From positions 102,336,194 through 102,400,193 of the forward strand of contig OW804096.1 in assembly GCA_942159475.1 (NCBI GenBank): 64,000 nt of DNA, written 5' to 3'. The notes beneath the pieces are model-generated. The model made no database searches. It saw only the letters and a list, made by a program, of their open reading frames with translations, and was not told the origin of the DNA. The translations under genes were made by a program, and so were the position numbers. The DNA is from Sthenelais limicola. Lineage: Eukaryota; Annelida; Polychaeta; Phyllodocida; Sigalionidae. Shown here piece by piece: positions 37,368 through 48,307 of the stretch (position 1 is the first letter of the stretch; each line of letters starts with the position of its first letter).

Positions 37368-40300
37368 ATGTCAAGTACCTTCCGTTTATTACGAAATATC
37401 TCTCAGCTTCGGCGATTTAGGCTTTTTTCAAGTTCAGATGTGAGTCGCAACAACATGGTGTATTCAGTAATGAGTAGGCCCGGTGGAAGCTATTCATCTT
37501 GTGTTTTTCCTAAAACAAGACTGTCTGAACTTAACATAGGTGATGTTGGATGTACGTACACATCATATAGACCGTTTAGTCTCAGCAGATGTGCAGAGAA
37601 GGAGGTCGGACGCATAGATAAGAGATTAGCCATAGTATATACCTGCAAAGTTTGTAACACCAGATCGACGAAGACCTTTTCCAAACTATCTTATGAAAAG
37701 GGTGTTGTCATCGTAACATGCCCGGGATGCCAAAGTCACCATTTAATAGCCGATAATCTAGGATGGTTCAAGGACGTCAAAGGAAAGTAAGTGACTACAT
37801 GAGACTTTCTTATTATCTTATTTTTTATGAGGATGTAAATGGAAAGGTGTGCAATACTACAAAAATGCAGCAAAGTAGTACGGTAAACTATAATATGTAT
37901 CTCCTATTGCCAATAGGAGATAGTTTACTACTTTGCTGCATTTTTAGATTGATGTAGGCCTATAGATAAACATCATGCCATCTTAGCATCTATGTAAGTC
38001 GTACAGATTCATGTCAATCATTGATAACATCTGGTGTGAACCGGGGTGTGTTTGATTCTGATATCAGCAGATGAGATCAGTATCAAGCTGGTAATGGCTG
38101 GGAGGGTGAGGGGATGGTGTGTAGGTGTGAATTAAAGGATAGGTGTGAATTAAAAGGGCAAGTTGAGGAATAAGATACTATAGTAAGTTTACCATAGTGT
38201 GGAGTAGGAGCACTGTATGTGGTAATCTTGCTTTTATTCCACGATTTTGTGCAAAAAAAATCAGCATTTCCATGTTTTCATGTCACTCATTTTGCGCAGT
38301 GTCTTCTTCTGATGCCACTTCCGCTAAAAAAAAAAAGCAAGTCTGTTTTCACTTGAAACTTGAATAAAACTTCATTTGGTGTTTGGTCACGGGACCCGCT
38401 CGCCACAGTACCCGGGTCATGGTACCCGTCGCTCTGGTCACGGGACCCGCGGGTACTTTGACCACTTTGGGGGGGGGGGGGGGGGTTCAAATGTTGTCTA
38501 GATGACAATATAATGTAAGAAATCTAAAGGTAGAGTTCCACTGGTCAGCTTCTTCTTACGTTGATAATCGGTTTTGTTTACGCTCATTTTTATCTCACAT
38601 ATCAAAAGGAGCCTACGCTAAAATAAATTGACCGAAGGGAAACGTAAAATGGTTCTATTGGTTACGCTCATTTCCTATTCTAGCGGCCGCTAATTGAGCG
38701 TAATTACTAAATAAGAACGTTTTCCATAGTTTTTACGTTTGAAAAGAAACGTAAGGGAAGCCTAATGCAGTGCCACTGCCCCGCTATGTTCACGCTATTC
38801 TTATGTTCATTAAAGAAGCGTAAGACATTCGGCTCAAATCAAACATGTTTGATTTGAGCCGGAGCAAGTTCGGCTCCCTAAAACAAGCGCAAAAAGAGCC
38901 GAAAATGAGCGTAATACACCACGCTTCTCATCGGTTCTGATTAGGCTCAACCCTCGGCTACTGAGCGTAAGCAAAACCAACTATGAACGTAAGAAGAAGC
39001 CGTCCAGTGGAACTACACTTTAAGGGTATTTGCCCATAGGTTCAGTGTTGTAGGAAGTAGACAAGAAGTTGGATGTAGTTGAAGTTCGTCAGGTTCAGCC
39101 CAGGCAGGAGTGACTCAGTGAGTGCCTGATGCTTCCCCCTTCCGTTTATTTATACTCAGCCAAACCCTTAATTAATGCATATAATGAGCCCTAGGAAATA
39201 TTCCACTGCCCTAACCCTTCTCTAATTGGGTAAGAGAGAATCCTCCTCCTCCATGCACATTGACCTCCATTTCCAAATCATGCTCTGGTCATGAGCTGTG
39301 CACATGTAAGATTGGATCCTTTCCTCAGCCTCCCCCCTCCCACCCCTTACTCATAGATCCCAGAGGCTTGTGCCTGCCCCCCTCCCTCTTACCCCTTCCC
39401 CCCTCCCTCTTATTAACCCAGAGCAGTGGATACAGTAATTAGGTGGAGTTGGGTGGAGGTCAGCTCTGCTTAGCTCATCTTCCCGCCTCCTAGTCAGACC
39501 ACATGTGGCGTGCATGGTCTGACCATGATCACTGGGCTTGCACTAGCCATTCGCCACATCGCCAATGGCGAAAGGAAAATCAGTTTGGTGCAACAAATTT
39601 CGATTTGGACATTTGGGTTTAGCCACAGTGGCGAAACCAAAATATCCCTAATGAAACGATTTTTTCAATCATTTCATTACTTTCATGTTTCTGTCTTATG
39701 GCCAACATATGAGTAATCAGGGCTAACATGATCGCACGAGTATACATATAGAATCTCTTAATATCTAATATTGGTATAATTGGTACTTGGTTGTACATGT
39801 ATATTTTTTCAATGATGATGACACAAACGATATAGTTGAACTTATTTACACAGGATAGTGCTGCCACACAGATTCTCAAAAAAAGTACAGAAGTCAGCAA
39901 AACAAATTATAATATTCAATGACAATCTCATACCGCTGTTTCAACAGGCTTAGAACAAGTTTCCAACATGATTATGAAAGATTTTCCCGTACAAAGGTTT
40001 TGGTTTAGTTTGATAGTAGATGGCTATGTATCGGAGTAGGGGGAACTTTTAGATACTGCAGAATGGGGGAGGGTGCAGGAGGGAGTTTTCCCCGTCTGTT
40101 ACCCCTGATTTTTTTTTGATTTTTTAGATGAAAAATGGTGACTTCTGGTGTATGTTCAGCATAATATCCGTAGAAATTTTAGTTTTTAATGATTTTTAAG
40201 GACTCACAGCGAAAATTAATGACTTTTAAGGCCCTGAAAACCCCAAACTCAAAATTAATGACTTTTTAAGGACTGCGGGAACCATGATTAAAGATAGAAT

Positions 40301-43300
40301 GTTCTACGAGTTTTAATTAAGTAATTAAAAATCAGAAGTTGGTGGTTGAATATATGTTCAGTAATGTCTTTGTTGACACAAGTAGGGGAACTATGGGCCA
40401 ATATACAGATCAAATATGGGCAGGAATTCGTTGCCAGCAAATTTCTGTTAAATCCGATCCGGTGGCTTATTTGATTGATTTGTGCATATATATATATTGA
40501 ATTATTACTCAGTGGTGAAATTCAAGTAGGAATACAGTCGTTTATTGGACATAAATAACAGTAAAATAATTTGTGTATGCCGTCTTATCTTTTCTAGAAA
40601 TATTCAAATTTGTTGACCCACAGTGTTTTTGGTGTCTAAAGTGGTTGAATTTAAAAGGCATTGTTTTACTTTGATATAATAATATCTGTTATATGATATG
40701 TTAAGAGGATTTTAGGTTGTTAATTTTATGAGTTAATTTTACTTTTAAAGCCCAATGAATGATGTGTTTTGCAAAATAGATAGTTATGGTTACAGAAACA
40801 ATTGTAAAAAATATATCATTTTTGCTGTCAAAGCCTGTAGAAAAATTCAATTATGACCAAGCCTTCTGGGTAAATGCTAAAGATAGGCGGGGTGAAGACC
40901 TCATCTACCATCTAGATCATGCTTTAAATGATCGACATTATTAAGTTGGTTATCATGTGTATATGTTAATTATCAACTGATGACGTCATCAAAATAATGA
41001 TTCACAAGAATTATAGTCTCATTTATACAAAAACGTACGTTTTCATTATGGTTTCTTTGTGGCGAAAAGAAAGTCAGTGTGGCGATAATATTTCTTTGGA
41101 ATTTCGCCACAGTGGCTAAAGGAAAAAAAATCCTAGCGCGAGCCCAGGATCAGAGGCTAATTGGGTCAGATCTCAACCTACAAAATGCAATTCTTTACAA
41201 TAAATTTAATACTTTGATTCAGGGGGTTAAAATGTTGTCTAGATGACGGGGGGTATGGGAAATTTTGGACTCATACTCTTTAAATGGTGCATTCTGGTGC
41301 ATTTGCGACCAATACATTTTAACACTTTAAAGGTTATTTTACGTTTACGACCAATACATTTTAACACTTCAAAGGTTATTTTACAGAATCAGGCTCTATT
41401 CTTTTTAAGGCAAACGTCAAACTATTAATAAGGATGATTACGGTACCGGTAATAGTTTGATGTTCTAACCAGAAATATTTCTCAGTGGGGGAAGCTTGCA
41501 TGTTACCGACGTCAAAATGCATACATTGTCTGCGGGGATATTCTTCACTCTACCCGTAGCTACCCGTTAGCCCCAAGGCATGCATTTCTAATATTGCATT
41601 TCTAATATTGACTATGACTAATATTTACTTATAAGAAGGCTAAATTTCACTTTTGAACCTAGGGGGCGTGTTAATATCATGGTGACCCGTTGTCTCACCA
41701 AACTTGGGGAGATGGAAAAATATTTAAGAAAACACATCAGTAGGCTATGTACAGGAACATATATACAACTTTATTTACACAAAACACAACAATGCACGGC
41801 ATAGCCTATACTAGGCCTCGACTTCCCAGCGAGGCCTATCATTTAAAGACCAAATCACCCCGGACTTTTTTGGGGCACAACGGTGCACCTTCACCAAGTC
41901 TTTAATAAATATCAATAAAAGTGAAATACGCTTAATTTACTATGTCCGTCCATGCCGTGCCCTTTAAATCCACGTTTTTGTATGCCGATTGGAGGCACTG
42001 GCGGCCTCCGCATGCATGTAGCCATGTTGACCCTGTGGTCAGATTCCCGTGATTTTATAAGGGTTAACTGTCCGTCCCCGCTCCGGGGTGCGGGAGGATA
42101 CGGGGACGGAAACTCTGTCTATGCACGGCAATGCAAATGTGATACAAACTGAATGGCATATTAAATAAAGGTGAGGCAAAGGTGATACTAAATTAAATTA
42201 ATTAAATGGCAAGTTTTAGTTTTCACTATGGGTAGATAGGGTAGAACAGGCTTGTAGACATTGTCTGGTAGTCATTACGCTGTCTTCGTAGGCTTGCCAA
42301 GGGCTCCTGAGGGGGGTGTCTAATTTTTCTTGTCGCTACCAAGAAACAACAATTGTCACTTGTCACTAAGACAATTATTTTGTCGTTTGTCACTTAATTT
42401 CCGTAAAATGGCCCGTTTTTTGTCGGTAAGGACTAATAAGGTCTTTGTCGATTTGTCAGGCTAAGAAAGTGTTTTTGTCGTTTGTCACTTGATGCCCATG
42501 TCGATTGTCGATCCTAAGAATAGGCCTTGTCGATTTGTCAAATTTACCCCTCAAGAGCCCTTTGCCAGAGGTCCTCTAGTTTCTTCTGGTGGTGGATGGC
42601 TGTTGGGTTCTGGTGGCGGGACAACTTTCGTTGACTGACGAGTTTCACCAGGAGGGGCAGGAGGAGGCTTTCTTTGTGAAGGAGGGCGGCGAGGATGTAG
42701 AGGTTGGGGTGTTCGTGGGGTAGAGCCTGGTTTAAGCGGACGTGCCAACCTTCGGTGCCGTTGTTGGTGCGGTAGACTCTCTTGAAGACAGTCCAGGATG
42801 TGGGGGGACTGGCCGAACTGTTGACCCAGGTGTCTCCGATGTAGCTGAGGAGTCCTTGAAGACGGCTGTCGGCGGGGCACTGTATTTGAAGTTCTTCAAA
42901 GGCAGGGAGGATGTGGTTGGCTGGAAGGTGTACAATGGGTTAACAAAATGAAAGTACTAGGTATTGTGTTGGTATTTCCAAGAAAACATGACACAAGCCT
43001 TTCAATACAGAGTATTGCACAGAAACATATGTAGCAACAGCCTGTTAAAAAACATCAGAATCTAAGTCCATAGCGATTGTGATTATTGTGGTTTACATGA
43101 CAATATTATGCATTACTTCTCTAAATGTGAAACGGTTGAAGTATTTTGGTTAGACATAAAGGCTTGGATAGCCAACTGGGTAGGTTTTAGCAATGTAATA
43201 AGCCACCCCCTCACACCAAAAGAAATCATTTTTGGCCTCGAAGGCAACAGTAGCAAAATCAAACAAGCAAATTATGTCATACTTATTGGTAAATCATACA

Positions 43301-44562
43301 TTCACAGGCAGAGGCTCTTTGGAAATAATATTTCATACTATAGCTTTATACCTGAGATTAAAAAAAGGCTAACAGGTCTAAAGGTTGCACCCGAATATAA
43401 TGTAAAAGCCAAGAGGCTCTTTAAGCCTTGGAGGAATATTTTGGTTAATTTGTAAGCACAAAATCCCAAAAGTATTGGGACAATAATGCTCATCTAGCCA
43501 GGTGTCGGTATTGAAAAAATATATATATATGGAACCCTTCAGAAAAGCCAAAAGATCCAGAAAAGAGTGTATAAGAGTAATATTTCAAATTTTCTTAACC
43601 CTTAAAATAACCTCTAGATTTATAGAAGAGACACTTTCTCCCCTTGCTTTGTCAGACATTGAACCCATTAATATTCTGTACAATTTCCATGTATTTTGAC
43701 TCACTTATAACATGTCTTTTGAATAAAGATCCGATGTTGGACAAAATCCATATAATATAAAGCTAGAGCGATTTCTACAAAAAGAGGTACAAAAGAGTGT
43801 TTTTCGCATGTTCTCGTAATTTGTGGTTTTACAAACCATTTTTTTTATCTGTAGAGGTCCGTCCATCCTCTCTGGAGGTCGTCGTATGTGGTTTGTGAAG
43901 GTATCTGGGGTGAAAATGTGATTTTGAAGCCTTTTTTAAATTGCGATCTCTACACTCTATTTATAGCCTGGGAAAGCCCCTGTGAGATACTACGTCATTT
44001 CCCACAACCTAAGTCCAGGGGGACCTAAATACATGGGTCATATTTTCTGAAAATGCACAATTGGCAGCTGTACACATTTGATAAATTCTGCTCAATTAGG
44101 CTGCAATTTGGCCAATACTAGGTAAATTCGAGTATGTTCAGCATTGCATTGATTCTAGCAATCTGTTTGGTTAGATTGAACTGTATTTTGAACTTTATTT
44201 TCGTCTGAAATTTGGGTTATTTGAAAGGATTGGTGAATGTGAATTGTACATTTTCTGAAAATCTGGCCCATATGCAGAGGAGTGGGAGAGTGAAGAAGAT
44301 GTTGAAGGAATAGGGGAGGGGGAGGGAAAAAGAGGGCGGGGGAAAGAGAGGAGTGAGAGGATGTAGGGGAAGGGAGAGAGGAGAGGGAGAAAACGCCGGG
44401 AGGGGGAGCATGAGGAAGAGGGGAGGGATAGGGGGGGAATTAGAGATGGAGTTGGGAGAGAAAAACAAGTAGGAAAGTCAGAGAAGAGGGGGAGGGAAAA
44501 GAGGGAGAGGGGGAAGTGTGGGGAGATAGGGTGACCGTCCGGAGGACGGGTACTTTGCTAGT

Positions 44563-44593
<31 letters not shown>

Positions 44594-47500
44594 TGACCGT
44601 CTTTACTTTTAATGAACATCAATCTTTGTTCCTTTGGAAACGCAAGGGAAATGAAATCTTCTGCATGAACCGTAAATAAATAAATGTTAACTGTAACTGA
44701 TTCTTGTTTTTGTTAAGGTTTCCCCTGCCAAAGGCGGTATGAGCACAACTCTGCATCCTGTCACCTGAATTTATAAAGCAAAATAATAAAACGCAAGATT
44801 GAACATAAACAGTTCGGGTGAAATTACGTCAACTGACAGGATCAGTAGAAATGGAGTGAGAAACACTATTTATACACATAATTCATCAAATAAAGTCAGA
44901 AAGAACGGCCCTTTCTTCCATTAGATATTTATTTTCATCAATATTGATCCAATAAGGAAGATCAGAGCTTAGAGTAAAAGAGACAGAACAGTCTGGGATT
45001 TTTATGGCTGATCTGCTGATTCCCGGTGGGGACCACCTGTGGTGCAGGGGGGCTCTGTTCACCATGATAGTCACTGCTGATGCCCACCCCTCTTCCGTAC
45101 CTCATGGCCTAATTGAGGTCTGAGCAAACTGGAGACAGTGTTCGAAATAACAGCTTGCCCGGGCCATTTGGCAAGTAAAAATCGTGGCGGGCAAGTTGCT
45201 TTGGCCATCAGCTTGCCCGCCCGGGCAAGCTAATATTACAGCAATATTCAGGTGTATTTAATGACTAATTTTCATGATTTTTCATGACTTGTTTGAGAGA
45301 AAGTAAAGGGATCTTTGCCAACGGAAGCCCACCATCAATACGGAACATCCGAATTATCTATTTAGCCCCATTTAGGAACAGCTGGCAGTCATTCCTTACA
45401 GAGAGCGGGGCCAGTCTGAGGGTGGGTGGGGCTCTGACCACAGCTGTAGGTATGTGCCTCCATACACCCTGTCACCCGCGGGGTAGGCACATGCATCATG
45501 CCCTCAACCTGCACCTACATACAGTGCATCCAATGACCTGTTAGACATTTGTTCTAATAATTGTTTTCCATAATAATCTAAGGAAAATAAATTAATATGA
45601 AGATAGGGCATGGTGTTGTCTCAGATATCCTCAAGTTTGGTGGCAATATTAGATGTTTTTGTCTCTAAAATGACTTTTATTAAGGGTACCTCTCTGCGTC
45701 CATTGGAACCTGCACCCACATAATGTAAACACAGGTGGCTTGACCCCTCTTCCGGTCAAATTTACCCAAGACCCTCTGCGTTGGCCCCTCTCCACTAGTC
45801 ACCAAATCTGAATTCAGATAAACCTTTTAAATCTGGCCAGATCTGTCTCTATATGGAATGATGACTATTTTATATAACTACATGACTTACAATTATTATG
45901 GTCAGAAACAAAACAACAGCAGTTGATAATTTTTGACGACCATATTGTACTTTGTTTTTTGAATTATAAAACTTCAACTGCAAAACTTGTAGAGACTCGA
46001 CCTGAGTTAATAACTAAGGCAAGATTGTCCTCAAATATTGTAATTGAGTGTGAAGGGACTGAAAACCTCCCACTAGCCGGAGAGACCCCCTTCCACAGCA
46101 CTCAATGAATGAATAAAACGTTTTTCAAATTCAGTAAAAAGTCTGTAAAAGTAATATTGATTTTGGGGTTTTAAGGACCTTAAAATTCAGAAATTTTCTA
46201 TGTGCATCCCTCTAAAATTAGTAGAATACACTAAAACAGCACTCACTGTACTAAAGAATTTCCCAGGGGAGCATGCCCCTGAACCCACCCAATTTCGCAG
46301 TCTCTATGCTGTCAAATATTGCTTGCTAGAATCCTGATCAGAGGTCTATCATTTTAATTTCTTGGTATTCCTTATAATCATCAAACCCATGTAAAATAAC
46401 TACTTTGGGGCTTGCTGTTGTGTATTTTAAAGACCTTTTTTTTGCCTGCTAACGACTTAATTTTGTTAGTAAAAAGGCAGTATAAATTGGGATAATTAGT
46501 CAGTAATTTTGTATTAATGACTATATACTTATTATTTACTATTTTATATTTTACTCATTATGTTGGTGGGCAACCTGAAATTTTGGCGGGCAAGCTGATT
46601 TGTCATGGAACTTGCCCTCTTTTTCCTTATTTCGGCCACTGGGAGATTATTGGTACATGATTAGTACTTACTATTATTCATACACACTTCCAGAATTATG
46701 TTTCCCATGTTGCAAGCATGATTTTGGAAGTCAAATTATCTTCCTACCATGATTAGAACTTAAGTTATTGTTAAATTTCTTTAACCCACCCAATTTCGCA
46801 GTCTCTATGCTGTCAAATATTGCTTGCTAGAATCCTGATCAGAGGTCTATCATTTTAATTTCTTGGTATTCCTTATAATCATCAAACCCATGTAAAATAA
46901 CTACTTTGGGGCTTGCTGTTGTGTATTTTAAAGACCTTTTTTTTGCCTGCTAACGACTTAATTTTGTTAGTAAAAAGGCAGTATAAATTGGGATAATTAG
47001 TCAGTAATTTTGTATTAATGACTATATACTTATTATTTACTATTTTATATTTTACTCATTATGTTGGTGGGCAACCTGAAATTTTGGCGGGCAAGCTGAT
47101 TTGTCATGGAACTTGCCCTCTTTTTCCTTATTTCGGCCACTGGGAGATTATTGGTACATGATTAGTACTTACTATTATTCATACACACTTCCAGAATTAT
47201 GTTTCCCATGTTGCAAGCATGATTTTGGAAGTCAAATTATCTTCCTACCATGATTAGAACTTAAGTTATTGTTAAATTTCTTTGGAACACTTATTTGAAA
47301 GCACCTTTTATTTTCAAGATCTATATATTTCCTAATCCATCCTAATTATTGGCATTTGAGTATGTGATTCTTGAGAACTGCAGCTTTCCAATGGTATATG
47401 TGGTGAAGGTGTCCCACAATGTCGCACGGTGGAAAAATACAAATAAAAATGGTGAATTTTGTGTAGTTGGTACTTGATATCTCCACTTGTAGTGCATGTA

Positions 47501-48307
47501 TTTGAACCGGGGAAGGACAGTTTTTCTGCTCTTTACTATCTACTTGATGTTGTATCGAAATAATTCTGATACAAGTAACCAAAACTCAAAAGTTTAAAAT
47601 GATTATTTAAAATTGCAATTAGGTCCTTTAGAAATGGTGCGGGGCACCCCACTGCTAATGACCAGATAAGAGCTAATCACCCTGCTGGGCGGCGGATATG
47701 ATAAAACCTTTCATCTCCGTCAGACTGTCCTCTGTCCCTTATACTCTAAGACCAGAGGGAACGTAGGCCTATACATTCTAGCCCAATGCCCGATGCTGGG
47801 CACAATGCATTGTGACATCTTCCAATTTATTCAACTCTTTTTCCCACATGGAGCGGGGGATCGATGGTGGGTTGCAGGGGGGGGTCTTTTTTGTTTAGGA
47901 CTAGGCCTATAATAGAATAAAGGGATACAGGGGAAACCGTTGTTTCCTTGGTCAATTGTTTAATTAAAAAGAAAGACCAGGCCCAGAGAAATCGTCGCAC
48001 TAGCTTGAATAATCTTAATTTTTGCATTGTGCACTCCTTCTGCCACTCACATTCCAAACGACCAAATCAAAGTAATCCCTTCAAGTCAAGCCCCGTCACT
48101 TTACGTAAAAAACAAGGCAAACAATTTATCTATTTTTGTTTCTCTTCTAGGAATATCCAAGAAATCCTGTCTGAAAAGGGAGAGGACGTGAAGAGGATCA
48201 TAGACACTTCAGGTACTTTAGAAGTTGGTGTTGATGATGTCATTGGAAATGGTTGCGCCAAAGTCCTACAAACTATGTCTAAAGAAAAAGGAGAAGACGG
48301 CATTTAA
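37368..48307 (+). CDS. DNLZ: DNLZ / Hep1 (Zim17/Tim15) mitochondrial DNL-type zinc finger, two exons
   Basis: Escort protein that keeps mitochondrial HSP70 (mortalin) soluble (family knowledge). Coding exons: 37368-37786 and 48151-48307, 576 nt, 191 aa plus stop; human DNLZ is 178 aa. The first ATG follows an in-frame TGA at 37356-37358. Residues 1-30 are Arg/Ser-rich with no acidic residue before position 24, as expected of a matrix-targeting presequence. The zinc ligands are CKVC (93-96) and CPGC (118-121), 21 residues apart. The DNL motif reads ADNLGWF at 128-134. Codon 140 is split AA|G across the intron and restores the family sequence [14 protein letters not shown]. The donor is AA|GTAAGT and the acceptor TTCTAG. 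Unspliced, the frame meets TAA at the donor itself. ATTAAA at 48794-48799 is a possible poly(A) signal. Confidence 0.95.
37858..37945. repeat. Long hairpin just inside DNLZ intron 1
   Basis: The arms CAAAAATGCAGCAAAGTAGT and its near-perfect complement, plus an inner pair TATCTCCTATTG/CAATAGGAGATA, form an almost continuous stem of about 40 bp. It starts 71 nt after the splice donor. Confidence 0.8.
38531..39017. repeat. Foldback MITE in DNLZ intron
   Basis: The left end TAGAGTTCCACTGGTCAGCT followed by TCTTCTTACGTT pairs with the right end AACGTAAGAAGAAGCCGTCC followed by AGTGGAACTACA. The interior is rich in further short inverted GAGCGTAA/TTACGCTC motifs. About 490 bp, no coding potential. 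Confidence 0.7.
39532..41147. mobile_element. Non-autonomous DNA transposon, TIR CTGGGCT, 5-bp duplication
   Basis: The left end is CTGGGCTTGCACTAG and the right end, as complement, is CTGGGCTCGCGCTAG, flanked by GATCA on both sides (39527-39531 and 41148-41152). Inside each end are repeats of the GTGGCGAA/TTCGCCAC motif. Length is 1616 bp and no transposase ORF is visible. It shares the 5-bp duplication length with the element at 45136-46641. Confidence 0.75.
41797..42120. repeat. Inverted partner of the repeat at 35930-36610
   Basis: Carries the complementary head and tail segments but with a shorter interior (about 320 bp against 680 bp). It lies in DNLZ intron 1. Confidence 0.55.
42330..42541. 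repeat. TGTCG-rich degenerate repeat
   Basis: Recurrent TTGTCGTTTGTCACTT and TTGTCGATTTGTCA segments fill the 210 bp directly beyond the stop codon of the antisense MULE-like exon. Confidence 0.5.
42544..42920 (-). CDS. MULE/FLYWCH-associated transposase C-terminal exon, antisense in DNLZ intron
   Basis: An open reading frame of 124 codons ending in TAA lacks an internal start and begins directly after a consensus 3' splice site (pyrimidines then CAG, 42921-42923), so it looks like a terminal exon. It contains [19 protein letters not shown] followed by [14 protein letters not shown] and QRKLSR. This is the usual C-terminal layout of animal proteins with MULE-type transposase domains, often paired with FLYWCH zinc fingers. 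It is GC-rich compared with flanking intron DNA. No upstream exon was found before 43 kb, where a LINE fragment begins. It may be a relic of a captured or domesticated transposase, or the end of a nested element. The family call rests on motif recall, not a search. Confidence 0.6.
42973..43455 (+). pseudogene. LINE 3' fragment (L1/Tx1-like RT C-terminus with zinc knuckle)
   Basis: The frame, with one internal stop near 43063, reads QYRVLHRN, then the zinc-knuckle-like [17 protein letters not shown], then a tryptophan-rich stretch ([21 protein letters not shown]) and a closing KPWRNIL. This arrangement is typical of the region after the reverse transcriptase in L1/Tx1-group non-LTR elements. 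Nothing of the catalytic RT precedes it, so it is a 5'-truncated dead copy inside the DNLZ intron. It differs from the two LINEs at 52-61 kb. Confidence 0.6.
44034..44270. repeat. Third copy of the GGGTCAGATTTTC MITE
   Basis: Same orientation and interior as the copy at 27086-27309, bounded by TGGGTCATATTTTCTGAAAA and, as complement, TGGGCCAGATTTTCAGAAAA. It sits in the DNLZ intron, immediately before a polypurine tract. Confidence 0.75.
44277..44600 (+). repeat. Polypurine tract, GGAC palindrome and (TA)n
   Basis: About 250 bases are almost entirely A and G on the plus strand (44277-44528). Then comes ACCGTCCGGAGGACGGGT (about 44531-44548) and a (TA)n run at about 44562-44590. Mirror-like purine tracts can form triplex DNA. 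A smaller GA-rich tract lies at 35405-35520 and a (GA)n at 28809-28834. Confidence 0.7.
45136..46641. mobile_element. Non-autonomous DNA transposon, TIR CAGTG..., 5-bp duplication
   Basis: The left end is CAGTGTTCGAAATAAC and the right end, as complement, is CAGTGGCCGAAATAAG. Both are flanked by GGAGA (45131-45135 and 46642-46646). Subterminal regions repeat GGCAAGCTG/CAGCTTGCC motifs. The element is 1506 bp without a convincing ORF. The CAGTG start is hAT-like, but a 5-bp duplication is not the 8 bp usual for classic hAT, so the superfamily is left open. Its right end was copied again in the adjacent tandem duplication. Confidence 0.75.
46282..47283. repeat. 501-bp tandem duplication
   Basis: Two adjacent copies, 46282-46782 and 46783-47283, appear identical by eye. 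The unit includes the right end of the TIR transposon and its flank, so the duplication happened after that insertion. Near-zero divergence means it is very recent or an assembly artefact. It lies in the DNLZ intron 0.9 kb before exon 2. Confidence 0.9.
48151..48307 (+). CDS. DNLZ: DNLZ exon 2 (C-terminal 51 residues)
   Basis: Preceded by a pyrimidine-rich tract and TAG at 48148-48150. It completes the DNL domain ([16 protein letters not shown]) and adds a tail ending KGEDGI. The open frame upstream of 48151 is intronic: it has no resemblance to the family, and the join from exon 1 is exact in both phase and sequence. Confidence 0.95.

Noticed and set aside
42551..42880. Proline-rich 109-codon ORF and the opposite-strand 69-codon ORF
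   Set aside because: Both are other-frame readings of the antisense MULE-like exon at 42544-42920.
44217..44622. Pro/Leu/Ser-rich minus-strand ORFs
   Set aside because: Antisense reading of the polypurine tract and (TA)n run.
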